From: Nymphaea colorata
Lineage: Eukaryota > Streptophyta > Magnoliopsida > Nymphaeales > Nymphaeaceae
Assembly: GCF_008831285.2 (NCBI RefSeq)
Contig: NC_045141.1
Location: forward strand, 15,178,106 to 15,242,105
Reading direction: 5' to 3'
DNA: 64,000 bases
The notes under the pieces were generated by a model. That model did not search any database. It saw only the letters and a list, made by a program, of their open reading frames with translations, and had not been told where the DNA came from. The position numbers were made by a program, and so were the translations under genes. This document shows, in pieces, positions 1 to 12,697 of this stretch. Within the stretch, counting starts at the first letter, position 1, and each line of letters opens with the position of its first letter.

Positions 1-422
1 TGCTCCCTTCAAGGCAGTGATGTTCCAGCTTTGATTCTCTTAAATTTGAAATGCTTGATGGTCCTCGTAGAATGCAATATAGTACATAGAAGCTGGTCTG
101 TTGTAAATTTGTAATATTTTGTTTATTACTCACTACTATAGTCCAATTTAATTTCTTTACATATTGGGAAATTGCATTAGAAGGCGTTTTTAACTGACAA
201 TATGCATGGGCATGCAGCCCGATTTGGTACTTTTTACAGGCATGCTTTCCTCTTCCTGGACACTTTACATTTGGAGTTGTTGAAAGGAATGGGGTGATTT
301 AGTTCTGAGCTTCCTTCCTTTTCCTTTTTTTTTTCCCCTCCCTCGCGGTTCACTTCTTGATTATTTTCATACTTTAGTTCTGTGATTTACTTGTTCTATG
401 TGAAACTTTTCTTCCATGCCAG
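1..422 (+). other. Intron (3' part) of the metallophosphoesterase gene
   Basis: T-rich sequence with no coding potential in the gene's frame. It ends in a pyrimidine-rich tract and the acceptor CAG at 420-422, next to the first visible exon. The previous exon is outside the window. Confidence 0.7.
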
Positions 423-3400
423 GTGACTTTGGTAATGAAAATGTTGACCTTGTTAGGAGCATTGCTGGTCTTAAATTTCCAAAAGCAGCTATTCTGGGAA
501 ATCATGATTGCTGGTACACCAGGAGATTCTCAATGAAGTAAGACATTCTTACCCAGTTTACATTTTATTTCCTTCTTGCTTAAGACTTTCTAGGTTAACT
601 CTAAACAAGGAACAATAGCAAACTGGAAAAGTATATCAAAATTTTGCTTCAGTCTGTGCTTTTCTAGTGGCAAGCATTTCATGTGCATTTTTTTCTATGA
701 AGACTTCTTGATCTACGCTCTTCTCTTATGTACTGTGCTTGGCAGGGGGAAAGATCGTGTCAAAGCTCAGTTAGAATGGTGAGTTTGACTTGGATATATA
801 TTTCAAGAACTAGCAGTCAAGGACCTGCAAGACTTTTCTATTACAGTTTTTCTTTTCTGGGAATTTCGATTTCATGGTTGTCAAACTTGCATGAAACTTG
901 TGCTTAATGTGTAGGATTACTATACAATTACCTATTTAAGAGAATAATATAAGTACAATAATTATTAAAATACTAATGTGGAGCAAATAAATAATCAGCT
1001 ACTCAGAGGAAAAAATTTCTAGGGGTCTACAGGTTTTAACTGTTTCAGTATTCATTTTCCAAGCCTTTGGACTGCTTAATTAGGCTATTAGCAACAGTGG
1101 TGACACATTTATAGTGCACAAACTGTTAAGATATAAGTTTGATGTGTCTGGATCTGGATCCGGATCCGGACATGTCTGTTCTGGTGGTGCATTTTCCGTT
1201 TTAACATGTTATGCATCGTTAATGGCTGTAAGATTTTGTAATATCAGATTACTGTGTCATCCACGGAAGACTTAGCACAGAAAAACAAGAAAGAAGGAGA
1301 AGAGAAGTGCCAAAGGATAGGGATGGCAACAACAATAACTGTCTGCTGAACCCTAAGATTATATTATAAAATCAATCTTTTACACCATGGACTAATAAGT
1401 CCTATTAAAAACAAAGAATATTACAGCCATGCCATTGATGAGAAAACATAATGTTAAAAGGGAAACACCTAATATGACGTCTGGATTTGGATCTAGATCC
1501 AAACATCATGACCCAAACCTTACACAGGTTTAACACCCTCCCTCAAGTTGTACATGGTCTTGCATCATGTACAACTTATTCTTTAGTGACCAGAATTGTT
1601 GTCCTGTTAATCCTTTAGTAAATAAGTCAGCCAGTTGATCTTCAATTCTAACATGTTGGGGCTCTATCTCCTTTTCCTCACCTTTTCTCAAATAAAATGT
1701 TATCGATTTCAATGTGCTTGGTCCTGCTATGCTGAGTGGGATTAAAAGCAATGTTAATTGCGCTTTGATTGTCACATAAGAGCACTGAGCAAGCAATCTT
1801 CTCCCCTAAATCATTCAACAAATGTCTAATCCAAGTAGCTTCTGTTGTACCTGCAGCCATTGACCGATAGTCTGCCTCAGTACTAGATCATGTCACAGTC
1901 TTTTGTTTTTGACTGCTCCAAGACATAAGATTATGCCCTACAAAAAACACAATAGCCACTCACTGATCTCCTCTCATTTGGATCACCTGCCCAATCCACA
2001 TCTGTATAAGTGATTATCTCATGTCCATTTTCCACATTGTTATTCTTATGGTAAACAAGGCTGTCTTTTACAATGCCTTTTAGATATCTTAAAATGTGCT
2101 TCATTGCCTCCATATGACCTTCTCTTGGAGCATGCATAAACTGACAAACCTGATTGACAACATAAACAATGTCAGACATGGTAAATGTAAGATACTATAA
2201 CATACAAACAATGCTTCAATATCTTGTAGGATTGGCATAAGCCTCCCCATTTTCAGAACTTAATCTCTGTTGTAATACACTAGGAGTAGTAACCGGTCTA
2301 CAATTTGTCATGCCCATCTTTTCCAAAAGATCAAGAGTATACTTTTTGCTGCATGAGTATCAATGCATCCCCTTGTCTATCAACCTCTACCCCAATAAAG
2401 TACCTCAATTCTCCTAATATAATGAAATAGGGTTAGGAGGCAGTTTTGTGCCTGCTGCCCCAGTCTTTGCACACATCTCTCTCTCTTTCTTCTTGTTCTC
2501 TGTGGAACTGACCATGGGCATCATCCATAACCTGATATTGAAAATTATAATACAAACCCCATATGGCCTGTGAGCCCAAGGGCATTAACTTTCTTTACAG
2601 AAAGAAATCACTAAGAGTGTGATTATGTAGTGTTGCATGGCAGAGTGAGCTACCATTGGCAAGTAGGATGTTGGCCTTATTCTTCAATAGCACTTAACCT
2701 CAAAAGCTATCTTTGCCTCAAGTTTGTTGAGTTTTCATGTTAACCACCTCTCAGGACTTTCTGAATTAGGTGAAGGACTTAACATCTTTCCATGTTCTTC
2801 ACAGAAGAAAAGTGTGAAAAGTGTGAAGAGAGGGCAAGTCTCTTTAACAATATCATTGGCTTTCACCACCTCATACTCTACTCTCTCTCTTTCTAAAGCA
2901 ACTCAAACACCTTTCTGTTTTCACTTTCTCTCTCTCTCTCTCTCTTTCTAAAGCACAACACCTTTCTATTTTCACTTTATTCACTTTGGGTTTTTGCACA
3001 TCCAAATCTTCTATTTGATGAAAGCCATCTTCAATAAGCCATGAAGGTGGGATGTTCTGTAAGGCTTGAAGCTCCAAAATTTCTTCTAGTCGATGTTGAC
3101 CTTGGGAGATCGATTTAACTTTTTAAGAGTATCACACTTGGATAGATTTTTTACTTTTTGACCAACTATTCTAGCACTTTTTTCTGGTTTCTCGTGTATG
3201 GAAGTTCCTGAACTGTTGAGTTACATAGACTGAAGAAACCACAATGCTGCTAAGGCACTTTATTTGCTATTTGGAATCTGGTTTCTGTTCCTTTACTTGA
3301 ACAATTGCCAGGGTTAGAGTTTGCTTTGCAAGTTCAAAATCTCAGAGAGAGTAGGTGCCACTGCATGCCCTTCACTGAAGCTAGCAGGTATCCGCTCCTT

Positions 3401-6400
3401 GAGTTCCTGCACCGTCGAGATAGAAACGCCTCTGATAGTGTTCTAGAAATGCAATCTCCGGGTACTGCAGGAGGGCGATCAACTTCTTTGGGAAATTTTG
3501 GGATTCCAGTTTGATATCCCGAGTCCTTTTTCATTGAAATAGTAGAAGGATTCAGTTCCATTCCTTCCACACGTTTGAATGATCTCAGTTATAACTTATA
3601 GCCATGAGAGGACCTGGTTTCTTTTTTCCTGGCTTCCTTATTTCTTCATAGTTGTTAATTATTTGTCTTTCAAAGAGTAGCTAATTTAATCGAGTGGGCC
3701 AAATCCATAGGATTCCTAAAGTCAAACATCATGCCAACAATATGGAATCTTTCTCTGTTGTAACATTTAAAGAACTCATGGCATCTTTTCTGCCTGTCAT
3801 CCATGACAAGATTTTTGGCTATATCACCTAATTTTTGTTGCTCAACCTTCCCTTTTCTTGCGCTAGATACCTACTATTTGTTCTAGAACCTGGTTGCCAT
3901 AGCGAATTTCCTCTCTTCCTTAAATCATAGTCCAGTCTATTTTTGCAAATCCTGCTTGCATGGTGAGACTCATATATTGTGTCACATGGATACAAGTGTA
4001 TGATGAGGTGTAATATAGGTATACTTGGCATGTAGGAATGGGAGAGGTTGTACGTATACTTGGCATTTACGAATGGGACAGTTCTTGAAAAGGACATATA
4101 GATATTGCTGTATGCACAGCAACATTTAGAAATACACATATATGCAGCATATATAATTTAAAAGCAACAAAATTTGAATATCATCTCTAGTTTAATGACA
4201 TGATCAATTCAAAAGTCATGTAGGGACATAGTCGTATCATGTCAACATAAATAAAATATGCCTGTAGAACTTAAAGCAGTAAAGATATAAATACCATCTC
4301 AAGTCCAAACTATTGAATACAAAATATAGATCATTGGAGTTAAACTACCAGCCTGGTGAAGAACTGTACTTTATTAATGTCATGTAATTTTGATGCTTTT
4401 AAAGGAAAAGGATGCAAGTGAATTTGCACAGAGCAATCAGGATTATACAAGAAAACACATAAAGATAATGAAATGGTGTTTGATTATCTCCGATACTGAT
4501 TTAACTGCGTTCATGAATATCCTGGCATTCTGAGTACCATATCATGCAATACGTGATATGCATGCAAAATGAAGAGCTTGTATGTCACGGCTTATTTTTT
4601 CTATCAAAATAATTTGCCTTTTACAAAGAACTTTTCCTGCCTTAGGAAGATCAATTTTTTTTCAAATCCAAGAAAAGAAAATCAAATATTGCATGTCAGA
4701 AAAGCCTTTGCAAGTTCATTACTCCTGGGTCAGATCCAAATATGTTGTCAAATGGTCCAAGAAAAAATGGAAACGAGGAGAGGGAGAGAGAGAGTAGACC
4801 TTGTAATCGTTTATCCTTCTTGTTATCAAATGCTATATGGGCATAATCATAATAGTTTTACTTGCTTAAAAAGTTTGTGCTGCTATCATATGTTGGTTGC
4901 TCTTGTTAGGAAAATATTCTCACCGTTATGCTACTGAATCAGTCTTGGTGAGGAGCATGTTGGTTATCGTCGTATTGATTTCCCTGGCTTAAAGCTTAGC
5001 ATTGTTGGAGGTCGCCCATTCTCTTGTGGTGGTGATGTCATCTTTCGGCCTGAACTTATTTCTGCAAGGTCAGTGGATACGCATAAATGCACCAATGGCT
5101 AAAGAAGGAGCCATGGTTGTAAAATGTCAATGTGATGTATTCCTTGAATTAATAGACTTCTGTGGATTTACTTCTACATTTGATTATTGGCGGTTTTTTT
5201 TTCTAACCTTTCTGTGTATCCAATTGAAGCTGTATTTTGTGTTGCATCTTATGACCCTCAGCACAGTGCTGGAAGCCTGAAATGGTTGCTGTAGTGAGTA
5301 TTGGTGGTTGGATCCCATAATTAAATGTCTTTAAGTAACCCAATATCGTAAAAAGTGATCCTTTTGGACTTTTACAAGCACTACATTTTCCTGTTCTATG
5401 TTTTGGAGGACAAAGAAAAAGAATCCCTACAGCTAAATGCGAAGATCTGGGAAGTCAGAAGTGCAACCGTGTAACTTGTTGAACACCCCAGAGAACAAGG
5501 CTATCTTGATGGTAATTTAAGTTGCAGTTAGATAGCCATGACGACTTATTCTTTTTTTTTTTCTTCTTCTTTTTGGAGTGTGAAGCCTGTACTTGTCAAT
5601 GTAGAGCAACTAACGGTGCTATTTCCAAAGGGATGGTGCAAACCCAAAATGTCATAACCATGTACAAGGAAATGTTCATACTTCTCGAATGGTGGATGAG
5701 CTCTTACAATAATTTCATGGATGCTCATTTAAGTTGCACTTAGATAGCCATGACGACTTATTCTTTTTTTTTTCTTCTTTTTGGAGTGTGAAGCCTGTAC
5801 TTGTCAATGTAGAGCAACGAACAGTGCTATTTCCAAAGGGATGGTGCAAACCCAAAATGTCATAACCATGTAAAAGGAAATGTCCATACTTCTCGAATGG
5901 TGGATGAATTCTTACAATAATTTCATGGAGTTTGGAGCAGGATTGCCACCCATATACATGGACACAAACCATAAATTAATGTACTTACAGGTCCTACTTT
6001 GAAACCGAAACATAAAACAACCCCATGCAACAAGAATTGGTGCTTGGGAATAATTCAAGAGGAGAATTCCGTTAATTAGTTCCTAAATGATTTTACCTAC
6101 TGTCATCCTCCCCTTTCAAGTTATACGCAGTCCTCAAATTTGTTCAACTGGCTTTCCACACATGATGTCTGAACCTTCATTAAGAGTCAATTTCTTGATC
6201 TTAATCAGAAAATTTCATGAATGCCTTTTCTATCCCATTTGCTTTGTCACAAATTTTAGTTAATTTGGAAATATTTTGACGTGTCTACTCATGTAAGACT
6301 TTTGATGTCTGCGTCTCCTACTGACCCAATAAAGAGAGTGACTGCTCTGGGTCCAGAGCCAAGTATCCAGGGTTTGCTCGTCTGGAGTCCTTGACTTGTT

Positions 6401-7638
6401 GCCTTCCTTTTCTTTACAAGTGTTTCTGTGTTTATACAAGCTTGCGTTGTTTGATTGGGCAACTGTATTCTGCTCGTTTACTTATACAAACTTGAATTTG
6501 GTTGTTAGATGGTAAATGGGCTTGCTTGGCTGGTTGCAAATGTTTCTCATGCAAACTGAGATTAGTCATTCACAAACATGTTCCTGAAAAAGAGACAATA
6601 GTGTTGGGCATCATGTCAATATGAATAAGTTCAAAAGTTGAATAAGCTGTTGATTGCTATTTGCTAGCATTATGGGAAACACGGTACATTCAACAGCTGG
6701 TGAAGATTTTTCTAGTCTCCTTAGAAGCATATTGCTTCTTTTAACCTTCATTTTCTTTGTTAGTTCTTGATAAGCTTTTATGTGTTTGCCTTTTCTTTGT
6801 TTTTCTTTGCATACATGACCACTGAAAGTTTTTTCATATGCTTTTCAGATATGGGGTCCATGATATGAAGGAAAGCGCAAGAAAGATCTGTCAAGCAGCA
6901 ATAGGAACTCCTGAGGGTCATTCCATCATATTTCTTGCACATAATGGGCCCACAGGCACACTTTCTCAGTTATTGCTTTGTGGTTCCTTTGATATTATAT
7001 CAGATACTCAAGCTATGATATTTGGATGTTGTGGAAGTCCAGGTGGAAATACTCTGAGAGAAGCATTCTTTTTTATGTAGGTTTGGGCTCCCAGATAAGT
7101 GCCATCTGTGGAAGGGATTGGGTGTTGGAAGGAGGTGACCATGGAGACCCAGGTCAGTGTTCCTTCTTCTGCAGCATCTGTTTACCCTTTTGTTGCATGG
7201 GAATTAACAGCCCCTCATCTTCAACTTTCCTGTGGTACAGATCTAGCACAAGCTATATCTGACTTGAAAGAAGGGTACAAGTTATCTATTCCATTGGTTA
7301 TATTTGGTCATATGCATAAGCAGTTGGCATATAGAAGAGGCCTTAGGAAAATGGTTGTTCATGGAACTGATGGCATCATTTATCTTAATGGAGCTGTTGT
7401 TCCAAGAGTAAAAAGATTGATGCATACACAAGAAGCCAGCATTTCCAATTCTGCAACAACCAGTAGTCGTCTCACTGTACCTAAACCTAGAGGAAGTGTT
7501 CGTGAATTTACAGTTGTTGAAATGTTGGATGGGAAGTTAGTAAGAGCAGCAGAATCATGGGTTTCAGTAACTGGAGATGCCACTAAGCTCGAAGAGGAGT
7601 ATGTATTCTACAATCATGTGGAAGACCATATCCCATAA
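423..7638 (+). CDS. Calcineurin-like metallophosphoesterase, cyanobacterial/plant type (C-terminal part, 5' end outside window)
   Basis: Exons read as 423-537, 746-778, 4943-5068, 6849-6955, 7081-7152 and 7241-7638 (stop TAA). All phases join and give about 283 residues. Metallophosphoesterase motifs occur in order: GDFGNEN, then GNHD, then GGRPFS, HNGPTG, GGDHGDP and finally FGHMH. These are the metal-binding Asp, Asn and His blocks of the superfamily. The motif spacing fits the uncharacterised family shared by cyanobacteria and plastid-bearing eukaryotes (TIGR04168-like, from memory), so a plastid location is possible, but any targeting peptide lies upstream of the window. The substrate is unknown. 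The last exon continues past the family's usual end with a Ser/Thr-rich linker and a final beta-strand-like segment. Two introns are long (4.2 and 1.8 kb); the first contains a copia fragment. The fourth visible intron has a GC donor. The family call is secure; the function is not. Confidence 0.85.
779..4942 (+). other. 4.2-kb intron of the metallophosphoesterase gene, mostly unassigned
   Basis: The donor is GTGAGT at 779 and the acceptor CAG ends at 4942. Apart from the copia fragment, it holds a CT-rich stretch near 2880-2950 and a GC-richer stretch at 3300-3515 that is open on both strands but matches nothing I recognise. From 3600 to 4900 it is AT-rich with no recognisable coding sequence. 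Confidence 0.6.
1528..2450 (-). mobile_element. Ty1/copia retrotransposon fragment (RT C-terminus, RNase H, polypurine tract, start of 3' LTR)
   Basis: On the minus strand, 2179-1931 encodes the end of the copia reverse transcriptase (motif HILRYLKG) followed by the RNase H start (YTDVDWAGDP). 1860-1678 encodes the RNase H continuation with LCDNQSA and HIEID motifs. 1683-1530 encodes the C-terminus (EDQLADLFTKGL). The pieces lie in different frames, with stops between them, so the element is dead. A purine-rich tract sits on the minus strand near 1535-1560. The likely 3' LTR lies at lower coordinates, below about 1527, but its outer edge is not clear. Gag, protease, integrase and most of RT are absent. 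The fragment lies in an intron, antisense to the host gene. Confidence 0.85.
5069..6848 (+). other. 1.8-kb intron of the metallophosphoesterase gene
   Basis: The donor is GTCAGT at 5069 and the acceptor CAG ends at 6848. It contains the 212-bp tandem duplication listed separately; otherwise I see only T-rich intronic sequence. Confidence 0.7.
5513..5937. repeat. Tandem duplication, about 212-bp unit, two copies
   Basis: The segment beginning GTTGCAGTTAGATAGCC at 5521 recurs at 5733 as GTTGCACTTAGATAGCC. It continues nearly unchanged through a poly-T/CTT tract, a TGTGAAGCCTGTACTTG stretch and a block ending ATAATTTCATGGA. The copies differ by scattered substitutions and by tract length. The duplication lies wholly inside an intron. 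Confidence 0.9.
6956..7080 (+). other. Apparent GC-AG intron (non-canonical donor)
   Basis: Family conservation requires HNGPTG to be followed directly by LGS, which joins ACAG ending at 6955 to GTTTGGGC starting at 7081. The intron then begins GCACAC. Reading through reaches a stop that coincides with the acceptor TAG at 7078-7080. The only in-frame GT alternative (7043) would leave a 38-nt intron, too short for a plant. Confidence 0.65.
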
Positions 7639-8751
7639 TACAAGTTGCACTTTTAGATCTGCACACTGCATTGCTACCAACTTTAAACCTTGTCTTCGCT
7701 ATCAGGCTACTCCTATGGACAAGTTACTGGAAATGGTATGTAAGTAAGAAACTGTAAAGAATGGTGTAAATTATTTCAATGTCTACCTGGTTATTGTAAA
7801 TTTGAAGTGCTTCAATAGCTTTCTATTGTGACCTCTCTTTCTCTCTCTCCTGATTGTGCCAAATGATGTGTAGCGTAATCGGGCAGGCACGTAAGTGTGT
7901 TGTGGAAGCATCCCCTGTTCTATTCCCAAAGGCGTTATGTTGTGATGGCATGAGCAGGTGTGGCCAAATGGACCAGTCTTGTCCTCTTGCATGATTAAGG
8001 ATAGATTGGATATAATTACTTAACAATTAGACCGTACTTATACATTTAGTTGGTTTGTGAATTTAATTAAAAACACGTATTAAGGCTCATGGATTCAAAT
8101 CTACAACCCAAATCCGGATTTAATTAATTTTAAGATATTTTCTTAATAAACCTGTATGAGTAGAGTTTCATTTGTTGAATAATTAAATAGATTCGGTGCA
8201 ATGACATCCTTAAGGCCAACAAGGTACAGAATTACGCTGTTCCATGGTTGACCATGAGGTGTCCGCAGTTCCCGGTTCTGATTCAAGGGCTAGAAGGCGA
8301 TAACACAAATGTAGTGGATCAATGTCTGTCGTCCGGGAATTATGTAGAACTATTTTTAGAGCGTGTATTCAAACATGAACCTGAGATGTTGGGGAAATTA
8401 CTTTTATGTATCTCTTTAGGGTTATGTATCCCTTTAGGGTTCACGAGTTTAAAGTGAGGAAAATGGTTGTGGAAAGAAAAAAAAAGCAAAAAATAGTGGA
8501 GAGAGAAAACATAGATGAGAGGAAGAGGTAAGACACATGTCAACTATAATGTAGTGCATTCGCCGTTTATAGTCCAAAGCAACAACGGCCCACTGAAAAC
8601 AAACTGACAACCATACTTTCATGGACCACCAGTCCAACCAGTTAGGTTGTGCCCCTCGGCGCGTAGATGAAAAGAAAAGAAAAAGAAGTTAAAAACTAGT
8701 CCCAGTATAAAACCTTTTCTCTCACCCTCATCCACTTTTTCTTCTTCCTCT

Positions 8752-8820
<69 letters not shown>

Positions 8821-11800
8821 CAATATGGGACTTTCTCAATACACGACACTAGTGGTTTCCCATACATGTCGACGATACACAAACAGGAGGGAATGGATGC
8901 ACTACGAGGCAGATTGCATTATGTGGCTGGGAAATGAAGCATTACAATCTCAGCTAGTTCTTTTTTTTGCTGCTGCTGAGTGTTGATGTTTAACGTACAG
9001 ACTTTTTGATGTTGCAGTATTCCCGGTACACAAAAGGGTGGGTAGGGACTGTCCCCACCATTCTTGACCCAGAACAATGTTATAAACTGAAGCGAATTTG
9101 CAGGGGAGGGACGGACGAGGACGGGACCTACTTCTTGGCGTTGCTTCAAAGAAACTAAATTTCTCTCTGTGCACACCCACAGCTTCATGCGGAAAAACCT
9201 GAATTTTGCTAACAGTCCTCCAAGCAGGGCCAGCCAGTTATCAGCCATATCTTGAAAAATCTCCTGCCCATGTCGTAAAATTCAGACTGAATCGATCAAT
9301 TTAAAATTATCGTTACAGAAAACTCGTATTATTAAAAAAAATGCGTATAATATGCGAGAAATAAGTCAGCCGTATAAAACGGTAATTAGATGCGTCCTCT
9401 TTTAAAAAAACACCAGAAAATAAAAACGTGAAAAAAAACATGCATTATAAGTGTTTTTTTTTTCATTTTTGTATTTTTTGTATTAATTTTTATTTTTATA
9501 ATTTTCAGGATTTATTAAATGTTTTAAATTTTTTTACAAATTTGTCAAGATTTTCACGATATATAAATTCCTTGTTGTATTATACTCATATGCGATATAT
9601 GTGACAATGATTTAAATCGAATTAGCAAAATAGAAGATTTCCTACTACATTGAACTTAAAGGTGTGCAGCATAACTTTCTGAAATTAAAGTTATCACAAT
9701 TAAACATGTATTTTCGGCTGAGAGATGCACGGCCCAACAACTGAAGGCCGAAAGCTCCAACCAATCCCTTGTTCTCTGAGCATACATGGTCTTCTTTCGG
9801 TATTTTGGGGTGCCACCCCACCACAGGAATACATGAATGCATTTCTTCTCCCTTCTGACGATGGAGAAACCGATCTAGGGGTTGAATTGCACCAATCTTG
9901 GATTGATTTGCGATGGATTGATGTCCCCATGTGGAGATGGAGTGAGTTGCAATGCATGATGATGCATGATTTTACATGGAACAAGGAATAAGATTTCTGT
10001 CCAACCACTTCTACGTTTCTTCATTCACGATTCAATTGCACCAAGTTTGCTCCCAAGTTCGAAAGCATTAATCGAAGTTGCTTAGTTTACAAGGTGTTTT
10101 GAATTGCGTTTGAAAGGAATATTTTTCCAGACTTTTTGTCTTTGCATAACATAAGGACTCAAGGAGATTAATTGAGATATAGTGATCCAAGATTTTATGA
10201 TCACCAAATCCTTGCCTTCAACATAAATTTGAGGGCGTTTTTGGGGGACACTTCCAAGCACTTTTGGAGATTGATCAAACCTAGTCTTCACAAAACTATG
10301 TTTTTTTTTTTTAAAGTTTAGATCTTTTACTTGGAAAAAATGCATGAGTTCCAATACTACTTTGTAATCAAGACATTGAAATCTTATCACGATGTTTTCG
10401 AAAATATTGCGATATTAATTAAAAATTTAAAATGAGACAAAATCATGATATTTTGAAAAAACGTAAAAAAACCAATCTGTTGGGATTTTATCAGAATTTA
10501 ATCGTAATTTTTTTTATTTCATTTTGTTAACTTGCGTTCCATGTTTTATGTCATTTGTGTTAGGTATTTAATGTGGCCTCTTAGATACAATACAATGCTT
10601 ATTACTTTATCATTTTCATCATCTTAACTAGATGCTTTTATGTTTTTTAAATCTTTTTAAAATCTTCAAAATTTTCCTGAAAAAAGTAGCTTTGTCTGAA
10701 AATATCCAACAAAAACCTTACCGATAAAACCTCAAAAATGATATTTGTGACTACGCTACATATTGATGGATAAAAGAAATTTCCAATCCATGATTCTTTA
10801 ATTTCGCAATTTGGTAGTATTAATTACCATGGACTTAGGAGGAGTTCCGGGTCCAATATTAGAATCTCAAATCCAAGACAATCAAACGCTGGTTTAGGAA
10901 TTTTAGATCTCCTTGAAGACTTAATTACATGAGTGGACGCAAGCAGCAGTCGAGTGGTGGAATGAGGGGGTCCCCACGAGGAGCGTACGGCCTTCCATTC
11001 ATAACGGCCAATTGAACTGAGTATTCACGCTCTCTGACTCTTTCCATCCATTTCGCTTCTCTCCTCCCTTCCCATCTGGAAGGCAATGGATGCTTGATCA
11101 TTTGGAAGAAGAAAGGAAAAGCAATAGGACCATGAGCAAATTTCCTTACTCGCTTAGTTTCAGTTAGAGCCGATCATTTCTTGTCTCTCTCTTTCTCGTT
11201 TTCGTTCGCCCAACAGCACCGGCGCTCCCTCTGCTCAGGGGAAGCCCAGCCGTTCTTCCTCTGAAGGTCGGTTCCTCTCTCTTTGTTCTCTTTCCCTCTC
11301 TTTGTTGTGGACATCATCCCGTTAATTTGCGTTGCAATTTTGAAGAGAAGGGACAGTTTCGTGAGGTCGAAAGAGGTTTTTCTGTGGAACTGGAGGCTAT
11401 AGCTGTCTGGATTGGACGTAAGCTGTGGTGCTTTTCTAATGGAGGTGATCGATATGTAGACGCCGTATCGAGGAAGCTTAATGGATGCAGAGATGTTGTG
11501 GAAGTTTTTTTCTTCGGTCATATGTATCTTTCATTGAAGAAATAGTGGAAATATTCCTGGAGGAAAGCTATTGAACACAGATCGGGAGTAATAAAAGATT
11601 TCACGCCTTCTTTTTCTTTTCCGGTTCCGAGTCTTGTGACTATTATTCTTTCATGTGAAGGAGACAGTTGATTTCTCCATTATTTCGGATAAGTCTTGGA
11701 CGATATCCTACTATCGACAAAATTTATACGTCCATTTATTTCTTGAGATTCTCTCCGTCTCTATCTCTCTCGATGTTGAATTGCTGAGCTGAAATTGCAG
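7639..11800. other. Intergenic region between the metallophosphoesterase and callose synthase genes
   Basis: It begins with the 3' UTR of the upstream gene. It contains two TTTAGGG-type motifs near 8416-8442, a large microsatellite at 8752-8818, AT-rich stretches at 9290-9620 and 10400-10760, and a pyrimidine-rich segment from about 11030 to 11320. The last probably contains the callose synthase transcription start. No recognisable protein is encoded. Confidence 0.6.
8752..8818. repeat. (CT)n(AT)n compound microsatellite
   Basis: About 19 bases of CT repeat run directly into about 48 bases of AT repeat. Confidence 0.97.
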
Positions 11801-12054
11801 GCGAAGACGCTCAACGGCAAAAAGGATTGCCTGAGCGCAAGAGCAAGATCGGTAGTCCCAGATGCTTTTCACGAGTTCATGCATTGGCATCCGATCGACT
11901 CCCTAAGGTAAGGTATCACGGCAACTTCCTCGTGATTACTTCATTTTATAACCCGATTATGGATTTAAATTTTTTTGAAATGAAAGGAAAATTGAAGTAG
12001 TCTCTATTTTCACCGCTGCAGATCGGCCAAAGGAGGAGGGAGGAGGCTTAAAGG
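11801..12054 (+). other. Callose synthase 5' UTR exons (leader intron 11908-12021)
   Basis: A leader exon at 11801-11907 is bounded by an acceptor (GAAATTGCAG) and a donor (GTAAGG). The next acceptor (CCGCTGCAG) ends at 12021, so the second leader piece runs 12022-12054 directly into the ATG at 12055. The splice signals are strong. A further upstream leader exon, probably within 11040-11270, is implied by the acceptor before 11801 but I cannot place its end. Confidence 0.55.
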
Positions 12055-12666
12055 ATGTCGAGCCACGAGACGAGCACGGGGCCACCGATGCTCTCGCGTC
12101 GCCCCTCCAGGAGTGCCGCGACGACGACCTTCTCCCATGAGGTGTTCGACAACGAGGTCGTCCCCCATTCCCTCGGCAGCATCTCGCCCATCCTCAGGGT
12201 TGCCGCCGAGATCGAGAACGAGCGCCCCAGGGTCGCTTATCTCTGTAAGTAGCCTCTTCACATTGCAATTAATCCCCAGGACAAGCGCATTGCCGGAGGG
12301 GAAGACTCGCATCTCACGTTTTCATGTTGAGAATTCTATCGAAAGGTCAGCAGAATTGAAATCAGCAGGACGATTAAAAAGTACAGAACCGCTGTTAGAG
12401 AACTTTAGCGAGATGAGCATTGGAGACTGTTTATGGTGCTTGTAGCAAGCGTTTTAGCGATCAATTTAATTTTTTTTAGCTATCCGGTAATATCTGCAGG
12501 TTGATTTCAATTTTTTTTACAATTAGATCATTTTTTAGATGTTGATGTCGCTAAATCTGACAAAAAAAATATTAGACTCATGACATTTAGTGAAGAAGCC
12601 AAACATTCAAATAACTTGGAACCGCTATATCATTCAGGATTTGATCTATTGCTGTGAAGTTGCAAA

Positions 12667-12697
<31 letters not shown>

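Noticed and set aside
7043-7080. Alternative GT donor that would avoid a GC-AG intron
   Set aside because: The resulting intron would be 38 nt, below the known plant minimum, and would insert 29 non-conserved residues between conserved motifs.
8405-8445. Interstitial telomere repeat
   Set aside because: Only two separated TTTAGGG motifs are present, which is common in plant promoters and leaders.
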